Positions 8,067 through 17,032 of a stretch of 64,000 nt of DNA are shown here, piece by piece; position 1 is the first letter of the stretch; every line of letters starts with the position of its first letter. The DNA is taken from assembly GCF_001421245.1 (NCBI RefSeq), contig NZ_LMKE01000001.1, positions 102,612-166,611 on the forward strand, in the 5' to 3' direction. Position numbers and translations under genes: made by a program. Under the pieces are notes generated by a model. That model was not told the origin of the DNA. It ran no database searches and saw nothing but the letters and a program-made list of their open reading frames with translations. This stretch comes from Sphingomonas sp. Leaf10. Lineage in GTDB: Bacteria; Pseudomonadota; Alphaproteobacteria; Sphingomonadales; Sphingomonadaceae.

Positions 8067-11000
8067 ATGGCATCGAAAAAAGAGTTGATGGCGCAGGAAG
8101 TCGCCAGGCTGGTCGGCGCTGGCAAGGCAGTGTCTCTTGAAACTGTTGATTTCAATGACCCAAATCGGCCGAAGACCTGTCTAGAGGTTGACTTTCCAAT
8201 CCTGCCTATCAATCAAGTCGCTATAATCGAAGGTAATGCTGGTAAACCAATATACCAAATGTCAAAGTGGTGGGCGAGGCGTCGTTCCAGCGTATTCCGG
8301 TCCATGCTGCTTTCGGCTGCTACAAAAGCGCCGGAAGACAAATCCCATGCGGCGAAACTGATTTGGGATAATTACTACGCTAACCACCAAAGGAAAGGCT
8401 CATTCAAAGACCTGCGGGTTGCCGATATATTTATGGGCGGTGGGACTACCCTGGTTGAAGGTTCGAGACTCGGCATGAAGATGCTGGGAAACGACCTTAA
8501 TCCTGTTGCGTGGTTTGTAGTGAAGCAGGAGCTTGCTAGCGTCGAAGTCGATGAGATTACAAGACTGCTCGGTGACATAGAGGGGAGAATAAAGCCCCAA
8601 ATCATGCCATTTTATAGTTGCGACGGACCGAATGGCGAAAAGGGTCAATGGACCCATATCTCTTCAAAGAAGGTCATGCCTAGCGATTTCGATCCTATAA
8701 AGCTGAGTCCGGATCAGCGCTGCGATTATAGCTACTCTGGGCCGGAAGTGATTTACACCTTCTGGGCAAAGCATGGGCCGTGTCAGGTGACGGGTTGTGG
8801 TCATCGAACGCCGATCATGACGAGCCCCGTAATGGCCGAAAAGAGTATTAGCGTTAAGCATTGGGAACACGAATGCAAAAAGTGTGGTTCATCATTCCAT
8901 ATTGAGGAGAATGACGTCCGCATTGCTCCAGATGTTCCGCTATACATTTCACCAGCAGAGCAACCGTATTCGGTTCTTGATAAAAAACGGGGCGTGGTTT
9001 GCCCTGAGTGTGGCTACACGGAGCTAGTCAAGCTAGCGAAGGGTTCGAACAAAAAGATTGAGTTGAGCCTGATTGTCCATCCGGACTGGCTTGCAGGGTG
9101 CCCGAAGACGGCTTCAGACGGGCAGCCCTATGGTGGCACCTCGCAAGATGATGCCACGTCATCCGAGCGCTGGAACAGCACACGAGCCTCAAAGATCAAG
9201 CTACTCGAAGTGCGTGGGCATATGCCGGATCAGGTGACATGCCCGGACACGCAGGCCAGCTTCAATCCAGAGGCTGGAACCGTGCCGAAGCGATCTCACT
9301 ACGTATGCGGTGCCTGCGGGACTGTTCAGGACGTCCTCGCTACCGTGAAGGCAAGCGGCAAGAACGGCCCTATGTCGGCTTATGCGGTTCAGTGTTACTC
9401 GCCGACCCGAGATAAAGGCGGTGCACCTTACGGTGGAAGGTTCTTCTCGCCTTTTAATGGCGCCATTGCTGACCGGTATAGCAGAGCCTCTTTAGAATGG
9501 GAGGCGCGCAAAGATACTGATCTGGCAGGTTACTGGCCGCAGTCGAAAATTCCCTATGGCTTCATGACGAGCATGGCCAATGGAGATATCAGAGAGGGGC
9601 ATGGCTTCACGCATTGGTGGACCATGTTCAATCCGAGACAACTCCTCGTGCATGCACTTTTTCTAAAGGATTTGGATCAGGCTGAAGCCCGAGGTTACTC
9701 CAGAGCTGCCGTGGAATCGGTTTTGGCTACTTATGTGCAAGCACTTCGCTACCATTGCATGTTTGGTATCTATCAAGCCGAGTATGACAAGCTCATTCCA
9801 CATTTCTCTAATAATAACTTTCATCCAAAGAGTAATGTTGTTGAGGGTTCTCTTTTCAGCAGTGTTGGTGCTGGCAACATTGGAGCGATACATGATTGGC
9901 TGTCGAAAGGAGCCAAGTGGCACGATGAACCATGGGAACTCGTAGCATTTGAAAACCTGAAGAAAATGGAAAATTCCAGTGCTATCAGTTTCGCAGGGAA
10001 GAGCGAGAAGGTCTATCCGGCTGATCCAGTTCTCGGCGCTGACATACTATGCCGTTCATCGACCGATCTCGCCAACATCGCCGATCTAAGCGTGGATCTC
10101 GTTATTACAGATCCGCCCTTTGGAGGGCTGCTTCATTATTCAGAGTTATCAGACTTTTTTTACGTATGGCTAAGGCTTCTTTTGAAAGGGCGTTATCCCG
10201 ATTATTTCGAGTCGGAATATACACCTAAGTCGCTTGAAGCCGTTGCGAACAAAGCTCGTGAGCCTGAAGACGCTGATGGTTTCTACCGCCGACTGTTGAC
10301 CCAGTGCTGGCGTGAAGCGCACCGAATGTTGAAACCAGGCGGCATTCTAGCCTTTACTTTCCACCACAGCGAGGACGAACCGTGGGTTGCCGTCCTCGAA
10401 TCCCTTTTTGACGCGGGATACTACCTTGAGGCGACATACCCGATCCGTTCGGATGAAACGAAGGGTGATGGGGAATTTGGCTCTAAAATGATTGAATATG
10501 ACATCATCCATGTCTGCCGCAAAAGGACTGAAGAGCCTACTCCTGTAAGCTGGGGTAGGATGCGTCGCGAGGTAATGGCTGATGTCCGCCAGTTGCAAGC
10601 AATGCTGGAAAATCATGCGAAAGAGGGGCTTCCTGCTGCCGACATTCAAGTCATTCGTCGGGGTAAGGCGCTGGAGTATTTTTCGCGCCACTACGGCAAG
10701 GTTTACGTTGATGAAGGTCGCAATATATCGGTCAGGGACGCCCTCGTCGGTATCAACCAGCTAATCGACGAAGACGCCGACAAGGGGAAAGAACCACCGC
10801 CCGTTAATGCGGAGCCGATCACGAGACAGTTTTTGCGAACATTTGGTGCATTGACCGAAATGAAGCGCGATCAGCTTCAAAAGTTTTTGAAGGGTTCAAT
10901 CACTACACCAGACGAATTTGAGCAGCGTGGATGGTGTTCAGAAAAGGCGAAGGTTTTCACCAGGGTCGATCCCCTGACATTCGCCCGAGATTGGTCGGGA

Positions 11001-11279
11001 CGCCATAAGCGTCGGCTCACATCCGACTTGGATCAAGCGCTGGTTCTTATAGGATCGTGCTTTGATGGCAGCGGCATCAACGCATCAGATACTTTGAAGA
11101 ATGACAACTTCAAGCCGCACATCGCCCTGAAACCGCTGCTGGAGTGGTTGCAGCGTAATGGTCCGGATCAATCCAATCGCAACGCTGCTTTACGGGCGCT
11201 GACAATCTATAATTCTTGGGCCGCATCTCTGGCTGTGAAGCCGCACCAAGGCTCGCTGTTCGAGGAGTATGAGCTATGA
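8067..11279 (+). CDS. DUF1156 adenine-specific DNA methylase with Zn-ribbons
   Basis: 1070 aa from the ATG at 8067 (AGGAA 9 nt upstream); a longer reading from 7938 overlaps pglZ and is unlikely. The N-terminus carries the DUF1156 signature KPIYQMSKWWARRR (~60-73), followed by the AdoMet motif VADIFMGGGTT (~118-128) with GNDLNP. CxxC pairs forming zinc ribbons occur in the middle (CKKCG, CPECGY, CGACG). The N6-adenine catalytic motif TDPPFGG lies near residue 680. This is the COG1743-type enzyme, analogous to PglX of BREX: it would mark self DNA. Its end overlaps the next gene by 4 nt (ATGA). Confidence 0.9.
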   Translation: MASKKELMAQEVARLVGAGKAVSLETVDFNDPNRPKTCLEVDFPILPINQVAIIEGNAGKPIYQMSKWWARRRSSVFRSMLLSAATKAPEDKSHAAKLIWDNYYANHQRKGSFKDLRVADIFMGGGTTLVEGSRLGMKMLGNDLNPVAWFVVKQELASVEVDEITRLLGDIEGRIKPQIMPFYSCDGPNGEKGQWTHISSKKVMPSDFDPIKLSPDQRCDYSYSGPEVIYTFWAKHGPCQVTGCGHRTPIMTSPVMAEKSISVKHWEHECKKCGSSFHIEENDVRIAPDVPLYISPAEQPYSVLDKKRGVVCPECGYTELVKLAKGSNKKIELSLIVHPDWLAGCPKTASDGQPYGGTSQDDATSSERWNSTRASKIKLLEVRGHMPDQVTCPDTQASFNPEAGTVPKRSHYVCGACGTVQDVLATVKASGKNGPMSAYAVQCYSPTRDKGGAPYGGRFFSPFNGAIADRYSRASLEWEARKDTDLAGYWPQSKIPYGFMTSMANGDIREGHGFTHWWTMFNPRQLLVHALFLKDLDQAEARGYSRAAVESVLATYVQALRYHCMFGIYQAEYDKLIPHFSNNNFHPKSNVVEGSLFSSVGAGNIGAIHDWLSKGAKWHDEPWELVAFENLKKMENSSAISFAGKSEKVYPADPVLGADILCRSSTDLANIADLSVDLVITDPPFGGLLHYSELSDFFYVWLRLLLKGRYPDYFESEYTPKSLEAVANKAREPEDADGFYRRLLTQCWREAHRMLKPGGILAFTFHHSEDEPWVAVLESLFDAGYYLEATYPIRSDETKGDGEFGSKMIEYDIIHVCRKRTEEPTPVSWGRMRREVMADVRQLQAMLENHAKEGLPAADIQVIRRGKALEYFSRHYGKVYVDEGRNISVRDALVGINQLIDEDADKGKEPPPVNAEPITRQFLRTFGALTEMKRDQLQKFLKGSITTPDEFEQRGWCSEKAKVFTRVDPLTFARDWSGRHKRRLTSDLDQALVLIGSCFDGSGINASDTLKNDNFKPHIALKPLLEWLQRNGPDQSNRNAALRALTIYNSWAASLAVKPHQGSLFEEYEL

Positions 11280-11776
11280 AACATACCTTCGACACGGTTT
11301 GGCAACGCCGCGGAACAAGCTGGATTTGGGACGAAGAAGCCCGGAACCAAGTCTGCGCTGCCGATGAGGTTTGGAGCCTCCGGCAGTTCCTTCGCGCTGC
11401 GGGCAATTGGCCCGATGATTTGCCGAGCAACCAGAACAACACCCTGGTCGTAGCAGGATTGGACGGGTGCCTCGATCTGCTGAGTCCCAACGATGCTGAA
11501 AGCTGGCTAGGTGATGCCGTCAAGGATGCCATCCTATCGTTCCAGTCGCATTACGAGAGCGAGGCCGCACTTTTATTTTGGCTGCCATCCGGGCTAGGGC
11601 GCATCAAGCTTCATCCTGCCACGGATTCCGTCGAATGGCGCTGCGCTGCGCCTCATACGGATAGCATGTTGGCCTTTGGGCGCATCCTCTGGGGAGAGGC
11701 TAACGAGTACCCCCAAGAGATCTTGCTACGGCAGGGGGCAAAGCCCGCTGGCCTCTTCCACCTCCGGATCACCTGA
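11276..11776 (+). CDS. Uncharacterised 166-aa protein of the defence operon
   Basis: I do not recognise a family. It is a compact soluble protein: no signal, no TM segment, no cysteine clusters, Trp-rich at the start (WQRRGTSWIWDEEARN). A predicted alpha/beta core has NTLVVAGLDGCLDLL and AALLFWLPSGLGRIKLHP. Its ATG overlaps the methylase stop by 4 nt, and its stop is 7 nt before the helicase start, so it is an obligate-looking operon member. Its position and size recall small accessory BREX proteins (BrxB/BrxF-like), but sequence support for that is lacking. Confidence 0.7.
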   Translation: MKHTFDTVWQRRGTSWIWDEEARNQVCAADEVWSLRQFLRAAGNWPDDLPSNQNNTLVVAGLDGCLDLLSPNDAESWLGDAVKDAILSFQSHYESEAALLFWLPSGLGRIKLHPATDSVEWRCAAPHTDSMLAFGRILWGEANEYPQEILLRQGAKPAGLFHLRIT

Positions 11777-11783
11777 GGCTACC

Positions 11784-14579
11784 GTGGAAACGTCACACGA
11801 CTTCCTTCCTGGCGAACGGATCACGCATCAGGAGTTCGGTCAGGGCGTCGTCATTGAGCCGGCGCGAGATGGCTATTTGCGCGCCTTCTTCAGTGCCGGA
11901 GAGCGCCGGGTATCTCTTTCGGCATTGCGAGCTGAGCTATCCCGAACCGAACGCATATTGGGATCTGTGGAGGGAGGGGCCGAGCGCGCCCGACGGGCTT
12001 GGCTGTCATTTGAGGCTCAGGCCCTTCCGATAATGGAAAGCGCTTCCGCGCTAACCTCTGCACGGATCGACCTGCTTCCCCATCAGGTGGTGCTGACCCA
12101 TCGTATCGCGACGGCTTCACCACGGAGATTTTTGATCGCCGATGAAGTCGGGCTTGGGAAGACGATCGAGACGGCCTTGGTTCTCCGCGAGCTTGCAAGC
12201 CGGGGCGAGCTAGACCGTGCCCTCATGGTGGTCCCAGCCGGCCTTCTCCATAATTGGCATCGCGAGCTGAATGAGGTCTTCAATCTCGATTTCGAGATTT
12301 TCGGGTCGGAAGGCGATATCACCGATCGCAAGACGAACGCTTTCGCCAAGCATGACCGGCTGATCGCCAGCATCGACACGCTGAAGCGCCCTGCTCGGAT
12401 CAAGCGGCTCCTCGAAGCCCCGCGCTGGGATCTCGTCGTTTTCGACGAGGCCCATCATCTGACTGCTCATCGTACCGGAGGCAAAGTCAGGAAGACCGAA
12501 AACTACAAACTAGCCGAAGCTCTCAAGGACCATGCTCGCGATCTGCTTCTGCTGTCGGCAACGCCACATCAGGGCAATCATTTCCAGTTCTGGATGCTGA
12601 TCCAGCTTCTCAATCCGACCTTGTTCAATACGCCAGAGGAAATGGTCGAGAACCGACATCGACTGAACACAGTGATGTATCGCAGGACCAAGGCAGATGC
12701 TTGCCAGCCCGATGGATCACCGTTGTTTGCTCGCCGTTGGGTACATACTGAGTCATTCCTGATGGGTGATGAAGAGCGCTATTTCTATGAAAAACTAAGG
12801 GAGTATCTTGAAGACGGCTTTGACTTGGCGAAGCGGCAAGGGGGCAAAGGGCGCGCCCTCGGCTTCCTGATGGCGATTTTCCAGAAGATCGCGGCGTCGA
12901 GTTTTGCGGCGGTGAGGCGGACACTGAAGCGCCGTTTGCTCATGCTTACGCTGCATGAGGCCCATCTTCGGGATAAGGAGATGGATATCGAGGGTCGGGA
13001 ACGCCTGACTGATGAAGCTCGAACCCTCATCCATGAGGAATTTCACCTCGGCCATGACGCTATCGGGCGCAGCGAGGTCGATCGCGTTTTCGCAGACCTC
13101 AAATATCGCTTGGTACGAAAGCTCGATGATGATGCGCTCGAAATGGCCTCAGACCCCTATGCGAGCGAGTTTTCGGCGATCCATGCGGAAGAGGCTGCAT
13201 CGGCAGTCGTGGATCTCCACCTGCCCGAAGAGCGCCTTCGGATCGGAGATCTTCTTAGCGCCTTTCCGGTCCAGCGTGAAACCAAGGCCCAAAAACTGCT
13301 CGATGGTTTAGGCGCCCTTTGGCGGCAAAACCCTCAGGAAAAGATCGTCATCTTCGCGACCTACCTCGGCACGGTCGACCTAATCGCGCAGGAAATCGAG
13401 CGAGCGTTTCCGGGGCAGGGTGTGGTGGTCCTTCGTGGCGGCGATCACGGCGCGAAGACTGCCGCTGAGCGGAAGTTCCGTCAGAAAGATGGCCCGCGCG
13501 TCCTCGTCTGCACCGCTGCCGGCAGGGAAGGCATCAACCTCCAGTTCGCCAGGATTCTATTCAACTTCGACCTGCCATGGAACCCGATGGACCTAGAGCA
13601 GAGGATCGGCCGCATTCATCGCTATGGGCAGAATCACACGGCTCAGGTCTATAATCTTGTTCTTTCCGATACGATCGAGGGCCGCATATTCTTGCTGCTC
13701 GACGAGAAACTCGTCGAGATTGCGCGCACTGTCGGGAAGGTGGATGACGAAGGAAATGTGGCCGAAGACCTAAAGGCACAGATTCTGGGCCAGCTCTCGG
13801 AGCGCCTAAATTACGACCGTCTCTATCAAGAAGCGCTTTCCGATCCAGAGCTGAAGCGGACGCATGTCGAACTCGAAGCCGCCCTCTCAAATTCGAAAGA
13901 GGCTCGAACCGTCGTATTCGAACTATTCCAAGATTTGGACGGTTTCAGTCTCGACGATTACAAGCCATTCTCAGATATTTCTTCGAGCATGGCGCGGCTG
14001 TTGCACTTTTTCCAAGGGGCATCCCTCGATCAAGGCAAATCCCTCCAGAAGCTGGATGCGGAGACATACATCCTCGAAGGCAACGGTGCTTCGCCGACCC
14101 GATTCACTACCAACCGTGATGCGGCGACGAGCCATGAGGGTTTGCACTTGCTAGGGCTGGACCATCCGCTCATGCAGGATGCCTTAGCACGCTGGGGCAA
14201 CACCACGCCCGAAGAACTCGGGCTATCCGTCTCATCAAGCGACGTTGCTGAGACGGGCCTCCTGTCCTTTTGGAAGGTGGAAACCTCGACGGCAAGCGGG
14301 GACAGACGCGTCCTTCTACAGCCGATCGCTGTGACCCACGAGGGGGTTCGGATACCGTCGATCGAGCGTCAGTATGACCGATATTGGCAAGCCAGCCCTA
14401 CGCTACCAAAGCTCTCGTCCCAGCAGCGTCTGGCGCTTTTTTCTTCGATAGTTGAGCCTATGCTCCAGCGAGAACTTCGACATAAGGGAGCAGTTAACGC
14501 TGATGGCAGCTATTTGGCCGAAATTGTCGGTTACATTGAAATTAGTCCGTCCCATTCCACGGCAGCGCGAGAGCTGTAA
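11784..14579 (+). CDS. SNF2/HepA-family helicase of the defence operon
   Basis: 931 aa from a GTG at 11784 with GAGG just upstream; an earlier ATG would overlap the previous gene. The N-terminus has a small beta domain (LPGERITHQEFGQGVVIE). SNF2 motifs follow: Walker A DEVGLGKT (120-127), DEAHH (motif II, ~222), LLSATPHQGN (motif III), and motif VI EQRIGRIHRYGQNH (~607-620). Its architecture resembles RapA/HepA and the DrmD/BrxH helicases of DISARM and BREX systems. It ends the operon 9 nt from the convergent P63C gene. Likely the DNA-translocating effector; that role is inference. Confidence 0.9.
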   Translation: METSHDFLPGERITHQEFGQGVVIEPARDGYLRAFFSAGERRVSLSALRAELSRTERILGSVEGGAERARRAWLSFEAQALPIMESASALTSARIDLLPHQVVLTHRIATASPRRFLIADEVGLGKTIETALVLRELASRGELDRALMVVPAGLLHNWHRELNEVFNLDFEIFGSEGDITDRKTNAFAKHDRLIASIDTLKRPARIKRLLEAPRWDLVVFDEAHHLTAHRTGGKVRKTENYKLAEALKDHARDLLLLSATPHQGNHFQFWMLIQLLNPTLFNTPEEMVENRHRLNTVMYRRTKADACQPDGSPLFARRWVHTESFLMGDEERYFYEKLREYLEDGFDLAKRQGGKGRALGFLMAIFQKIAASSFAAVRRTLKRRLLMLTLHEAHLRDKEMDIEGRERLTDEARTLIHEEFHLGHDAIGRSEVDRVFADLKYRLVRKLDDDALEMASDPYASEFSAIHAEEAASAVVDLHLPEERLRIGDLLSAFPVQRETKAQKLLDGLGALWRQNPQEKIVIFATYLGTVDLIAQEIERAFPGQGVVVLRGGDHGAKTAAERKFRQKDGPRVLVCTAAGREGINLQFARILFNFDLPWNPMDLEQRIGRIHRYGQNHTAQVYNLVLSDTIEGRIFLLLDEKLVEIARTVGKVDDEGNVAEDLKAQILGQLSERLNYDRLYQEALSDPELKRTHVELEAALSNSKEARTVVFELFQDLDGFSLDDYKPFSDISSSMARLLHFFQGASLDQGKSLQKLDAETYILEGNGASPTRFTTNRDAATSHEGLHLLGLDHPLMQDALARWGNTTPEELGLSVSSSDVAETGLLSFWKVETSTASGDRRVLLQPIAVTHEGVRIPSIERQYDRYWQASPTLPKLSSQQRLALFSSIVEPMLQRELRHKGAVNADGSYLAEIVGYIEISPSHSTAAREL

Positions 14580-14588
14580 GCTAATCGA

Positions 14589-15614
14589 TTACTCCGGTTC
14601 CTCTAGATCCAACGCGTAGTTTTTCCCTACCGGGAGCGCTTCTGGGAACGCACGGAAAAAATTGCGCTCAAACTGTTTGATGTTGGTTGATGCGTTGCCA
14701 ATACCAACAACTTGCCAGAGATGAGCCCGAATTGCGGGCATTCCAACCTCGTCTGAGAGAAACTGAAAGAGCTTATACCGGCGGCCGCCATTAGCGTAAA
14801 CTACTGGGTTCTTCTCGTCCAAGATTTCGAGGATTTTGCCCCGGCTATTTGCGAGCGGGTGGTATATGAATTTCCGAGTAAAATTTGCGAAAAAACGAGG
14901 GTGCTGGGATTTTGTTGGATCAAATCGCCGAATACCATATAGTCGGTAAAGCATATCTGCGAATTTTTCCGGAAATTCGCGTTCCCACTGCGCCCACTCG
15001 CTTCGAACAAATTGCTGGAATAGCTGTCGATATTCGTCCTTTTGGCGCCCAGAGAAGCCGACCGCCTCATCGATAAGGCCGACGATGCCGAGTTTTGCTG
15101 CCGAGCGTAGGATTATCTCTGCATTTTTGGCTAGAAATTGCTGCGAGTGGTTTAGGCGACCTTCACGACCGGCGTCGATCAAGACCTCGCATACATCGAT
15201 TAGGACGGTCCCTTCGTACCCATCGATTACGAGGCCGGCCGGTCCTGAATCGGTAGGTGCAGGGCGGAAATGCTGGGGATTTTCGATCACCTTCCAGAGC
15301 GCCTCGCTAATCCCGGAGCGCACGGCTTGTCGCGTCATCGACCGAAGAAACGCATTGCCGCCAGTCGATTGAAGCCCCAACGCAGAGGCCATCGCCGCCT
15401 TTGAAATCATTCTTCGCTTGTCGTCGAGAACATACGCATCGACGACCACTGCACCGATATGAAGCGGGGCTTGATGTGTAGCGACAGGCAGACGGGAAGG
15501 GTCTGATATTTTTGCCCAACGCGCCTTGGCCGCATTGACTGCGATCTCCCGCCGTTCTTCCGGGGATAGTTTCTTCGCGCGCTCGCTGCCGCCTAAGCTC
15601 TGCTTACTGGCCAT
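14589..15614 (-). CDS. P63C-domain protein
   Basis: 341 aa. A basic N-terminus (KKLSPEERREIAVNAAKARWAK) looks like a DNA-binding or partition-type extension. The C-terminal third has the P63C signature around FPEKFADMLYRLYG (~residues 212-225) and a helical tail. P63C proteins are widespread on mobile elements and their biochemical function is unknown to me. It is transcribed toward the defence operon (convergent, 9-nt gap). Its upstream region contains three exact direct repeats (see 15624-15702), suggesting autoregulation. Confidence 0.75.
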   Translation of the reverse strand: MASKQSLGGSERAKKLSPEERREIAVNAAKARWAKISDPSRLPVATHQAPLHIGAVVVDAYVLDDKRRMISKAAMASALGLQSTGGNAFLRSMTRQAVRSGISEALWKVIENPQHFRPAPTDSGPAGLVIDGYEGTVLIDVCEVLIDAGREGRLNHSQQFLAKNAEIILRSAAKLGIVGLIDEAVGFSGRQKDEYRQLFQQFVRSEWAQWEREFPEKFADMLYRLYGIRRFDPTKSQHPRFFANFTRKFIYHPLANSRGKILEILDEKNPVVYANGGRRYKLFQFLSDEVGMPAIRAHLWQVVGIGNASTNIKQFERNFFRAFPEALPVGKNYALDLEEPE

Positions 15615-15623
15615 ACCACCTCC

Positions 15624-15702
15624 ATGCTTGCTAAGGTTAGCGTAGAGATGCTTGCTATGCCAAGCAAGGATAAATTCTATAGGTTGTCGGTATATGCTTG
15701 CT
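15624..15702. repeat. Three ATGCTTGCT iterons upstream of the P63C gene
   Basis: Exact 9-mers at 15624-15632, 15648-15656 and 15694-15702 have start-to-start spacing of 24 and 46 nt (about two and four helical turns). The reverse arm AAGCAAG at 15662-15668 turns the middle copy into an inverted repeat. Helical phasing just upstream of the P63C ATG indicates an operator or a partition-like protein-binding array. Confidence 0.6.
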
Positions 15703-15862
15703 CGGTCTCAATTTTCCGGATGCGATTGTGGGGTGCGGTTGACGGGATCGAAGCCGCTCTTCAGATCGCTCTCGCCCACTCGCTGGCAAAATTATAGCGG
15801 CTAAAACGCTGAGTTTGGTGAAGTGAGCATCTGCGACGGCATGAACGAAGCGTATCGATTCA

Positions 15863-16483
15863 CTATTCGGTTAGCACTTGCTGTTCACGCCATCCCTTTG
15901 ATCCAAAATGGAGATTTAGCCTCTGTCCGTTGCTGATCGCGGGCGGGGCACCTTTCTTCCAGAAACGCTCCATCTTTCCTTTGTCGTCCAAATGACCTTC
16001 ATTGATGACAGCGCGGACGGCCTGGATAAATTGACCATGACTAAAAACGTAAACTAGAGCGTCGGGCGATAAGGCCGATAGCCTCTCAAGCGCCTTTTCC
16101 GCGCGGCGTAGTAGCGTTGCAAAACTTTCTGCGCCTTCTCCATCGCAGTACGTCGGGTCGGCGGCGCTCCAGAAACGTTCCAAATAGGGCATCCTTGTGG
16201 AGCTGAGGGTTCCGTTCCACCGAGAAGGCTGAAGATATGTGAACTCTTCAATTGGCCAAACCTCGACCGGTACGTCTGGAAAGCGCTCGATTGTAGGCGC
16301 TGCTGTTTGCCGCGTGCGAAGGTATGGCGAAGTGACCATAAGCGTTGGTGTTTCACCCCACGATGTGGCGACTTCTCGTGCTTGCTGCCAGCCGAGGTCG
16401 GTCAGTTCGATCAACGAGAGATCGTCGCTCGGCTTACCAGCATTTCCGGTGCTCTGGCCGTGCCGCACAAATGTCGCTCTCAC
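15863..16483 (-). CDS. Histidine phosphatase superfamily protein
   Basis: 206 aa from a GTG start. It shows the catalytic RHG motif at the N-terminus (FVRHGQSTGN, His phosphoenzyme), the second arginine region (SPYLRTRQTA), an acid in GEGAESFATLL and the second catalytic His in VFSHGQFIQAV. This is the phosphoglycerate-mutase-like fold; substrate unknown. It is an unusual passenger of a transposon, sitting between P63C and an unknown gene with no operon partner. A role as toxin-like or signalling-nucleotide hydrolase in defence is only speculation. Confidence 0.82.
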   Translation of the reverse strand: MRATFVRHGQSTGNAGKPSDDLSLIELTDLGWQQAREVATSWGETPTLMVTSPYLRTRQTAAPTIERFPDVPVEVWPIEEFTYLQPSRWNGTLSSTRMPYLERFWSAADPTYCDGEGAESFATLLRRAEKALERLSALSPDALVYVFSHGQFIQAVRAVINEGHLDDKGKMERFWKKGAPPAISNGQRLNLHFGSKGWREQQVLTE

Positions 16484-16594
16484 GCTAAATTACGCCCTTT
16501 GAAGCCAAGGTCATGTTCGTACAGGCATCAGGCCGTTGCCCATAGGGTCTGTTTCTGCGATCTACGACGCGCGGCACGGTCAATCCCGTCCGTG

Positions 16595-16718
16595 GGGCGT
16601 CGTAACCCCGTTGAAGGCGTAGTCCGGTCGAGCTTCTCGGCCGGGTGGCTGCCGCGTATGTCCAAGGCTCTGCTCAAAGGCGGCAGCGCCTTGTGCTACG
16701 CGCGGGGTTACGAACACC
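16595..16718. other. Nested inverted repeats, candidate structured RNA or recombination site
   Basis: Outer perfect arms CGTAACCCCG (16601-16610) and CGGGGTTACG (16703-16712) are extended inward by GCGTAG / CTACGC (16617-16622 / 16696-16701). A second perfect stem GCTGCCGC / GCGGCAGC (16648-16655 / 16680-16687) lies inside. The result is one long imperfect stem of ~115 nt ahead of the 89-aa gene. The TCGTAAC/GTTACGA outer boxes are attC-like in layout but do not fit the RYYYAAC/GTTRRRY consensus. Confidence 0.4.
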
Positions 16719-16762
16719 CGGCTTCTGGCCGGGGCGTCTCTGTGATCCAGGAGGCGAATTTG

Positions 16763-17032
16763 TTGAGTATGCCAGACCGCGAAGTTGACTTCGATGCCGT
16801 CACAAGGCGCCTGTCGGCCATGCTTCAAGTGCTGGAAGCGGAGTTTGGACTTAATCGGTTTGAAGGCGCCATGGCTGCGATGCTCGTGGGAGCGAGTGAT
16901 GTTGGGCTCGCCGAGGTGAAGATCATGCAGAAGGTTCTTCGAGATTACGCGGCCATTGCGTCAGCCGCAGAACGAGATGCGAAAAAGCGAGGTGGCGTGA
17001 CCGTGTCTTCCGGTGTGGAAAGCTCGCTCTGA
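16763..17032 (+). CDS. Uncharacterised 89-aa protein
   Basis: No family recognised. I choose the TTG at 16763 because AGGAGG (16749-16754) is 8 nt upstream; the ATG at 16769 is the alternative (87 aa). The predicted product is almost entirely helical (AVTRRLSAMLQVLEAEFGL, VKIMQKVLRDYAAIASAAERDAKKR) and hydrophilic at the end. Its stop abuts the convergent tniQ stop with no gap. A longer upstream reading would run antisense through the phosphatase gene and is not credible. Confidence 0.55.
   Translation: MSMPDREVDFDAVTRRLSAMLQVLEAEFGLNRFEGAMAAMLVGASDVGLAEVKIMQKVLRDYAAIASAAERDAKKRGGVTVSSGVESSL

Noticed and set aside
15624..15702. CRISPR array
   Set aside because: Only three 9-nt repeats with unequal spacing and no cas genes anywhere in the window.
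16595..16718. Integron attC site
   Set aside because: The layout is similar, but the terminal boxes TCGTAAC/GTTACGA break the RYYYAAC/GTTRRRY consensus and there is no integrase gene.
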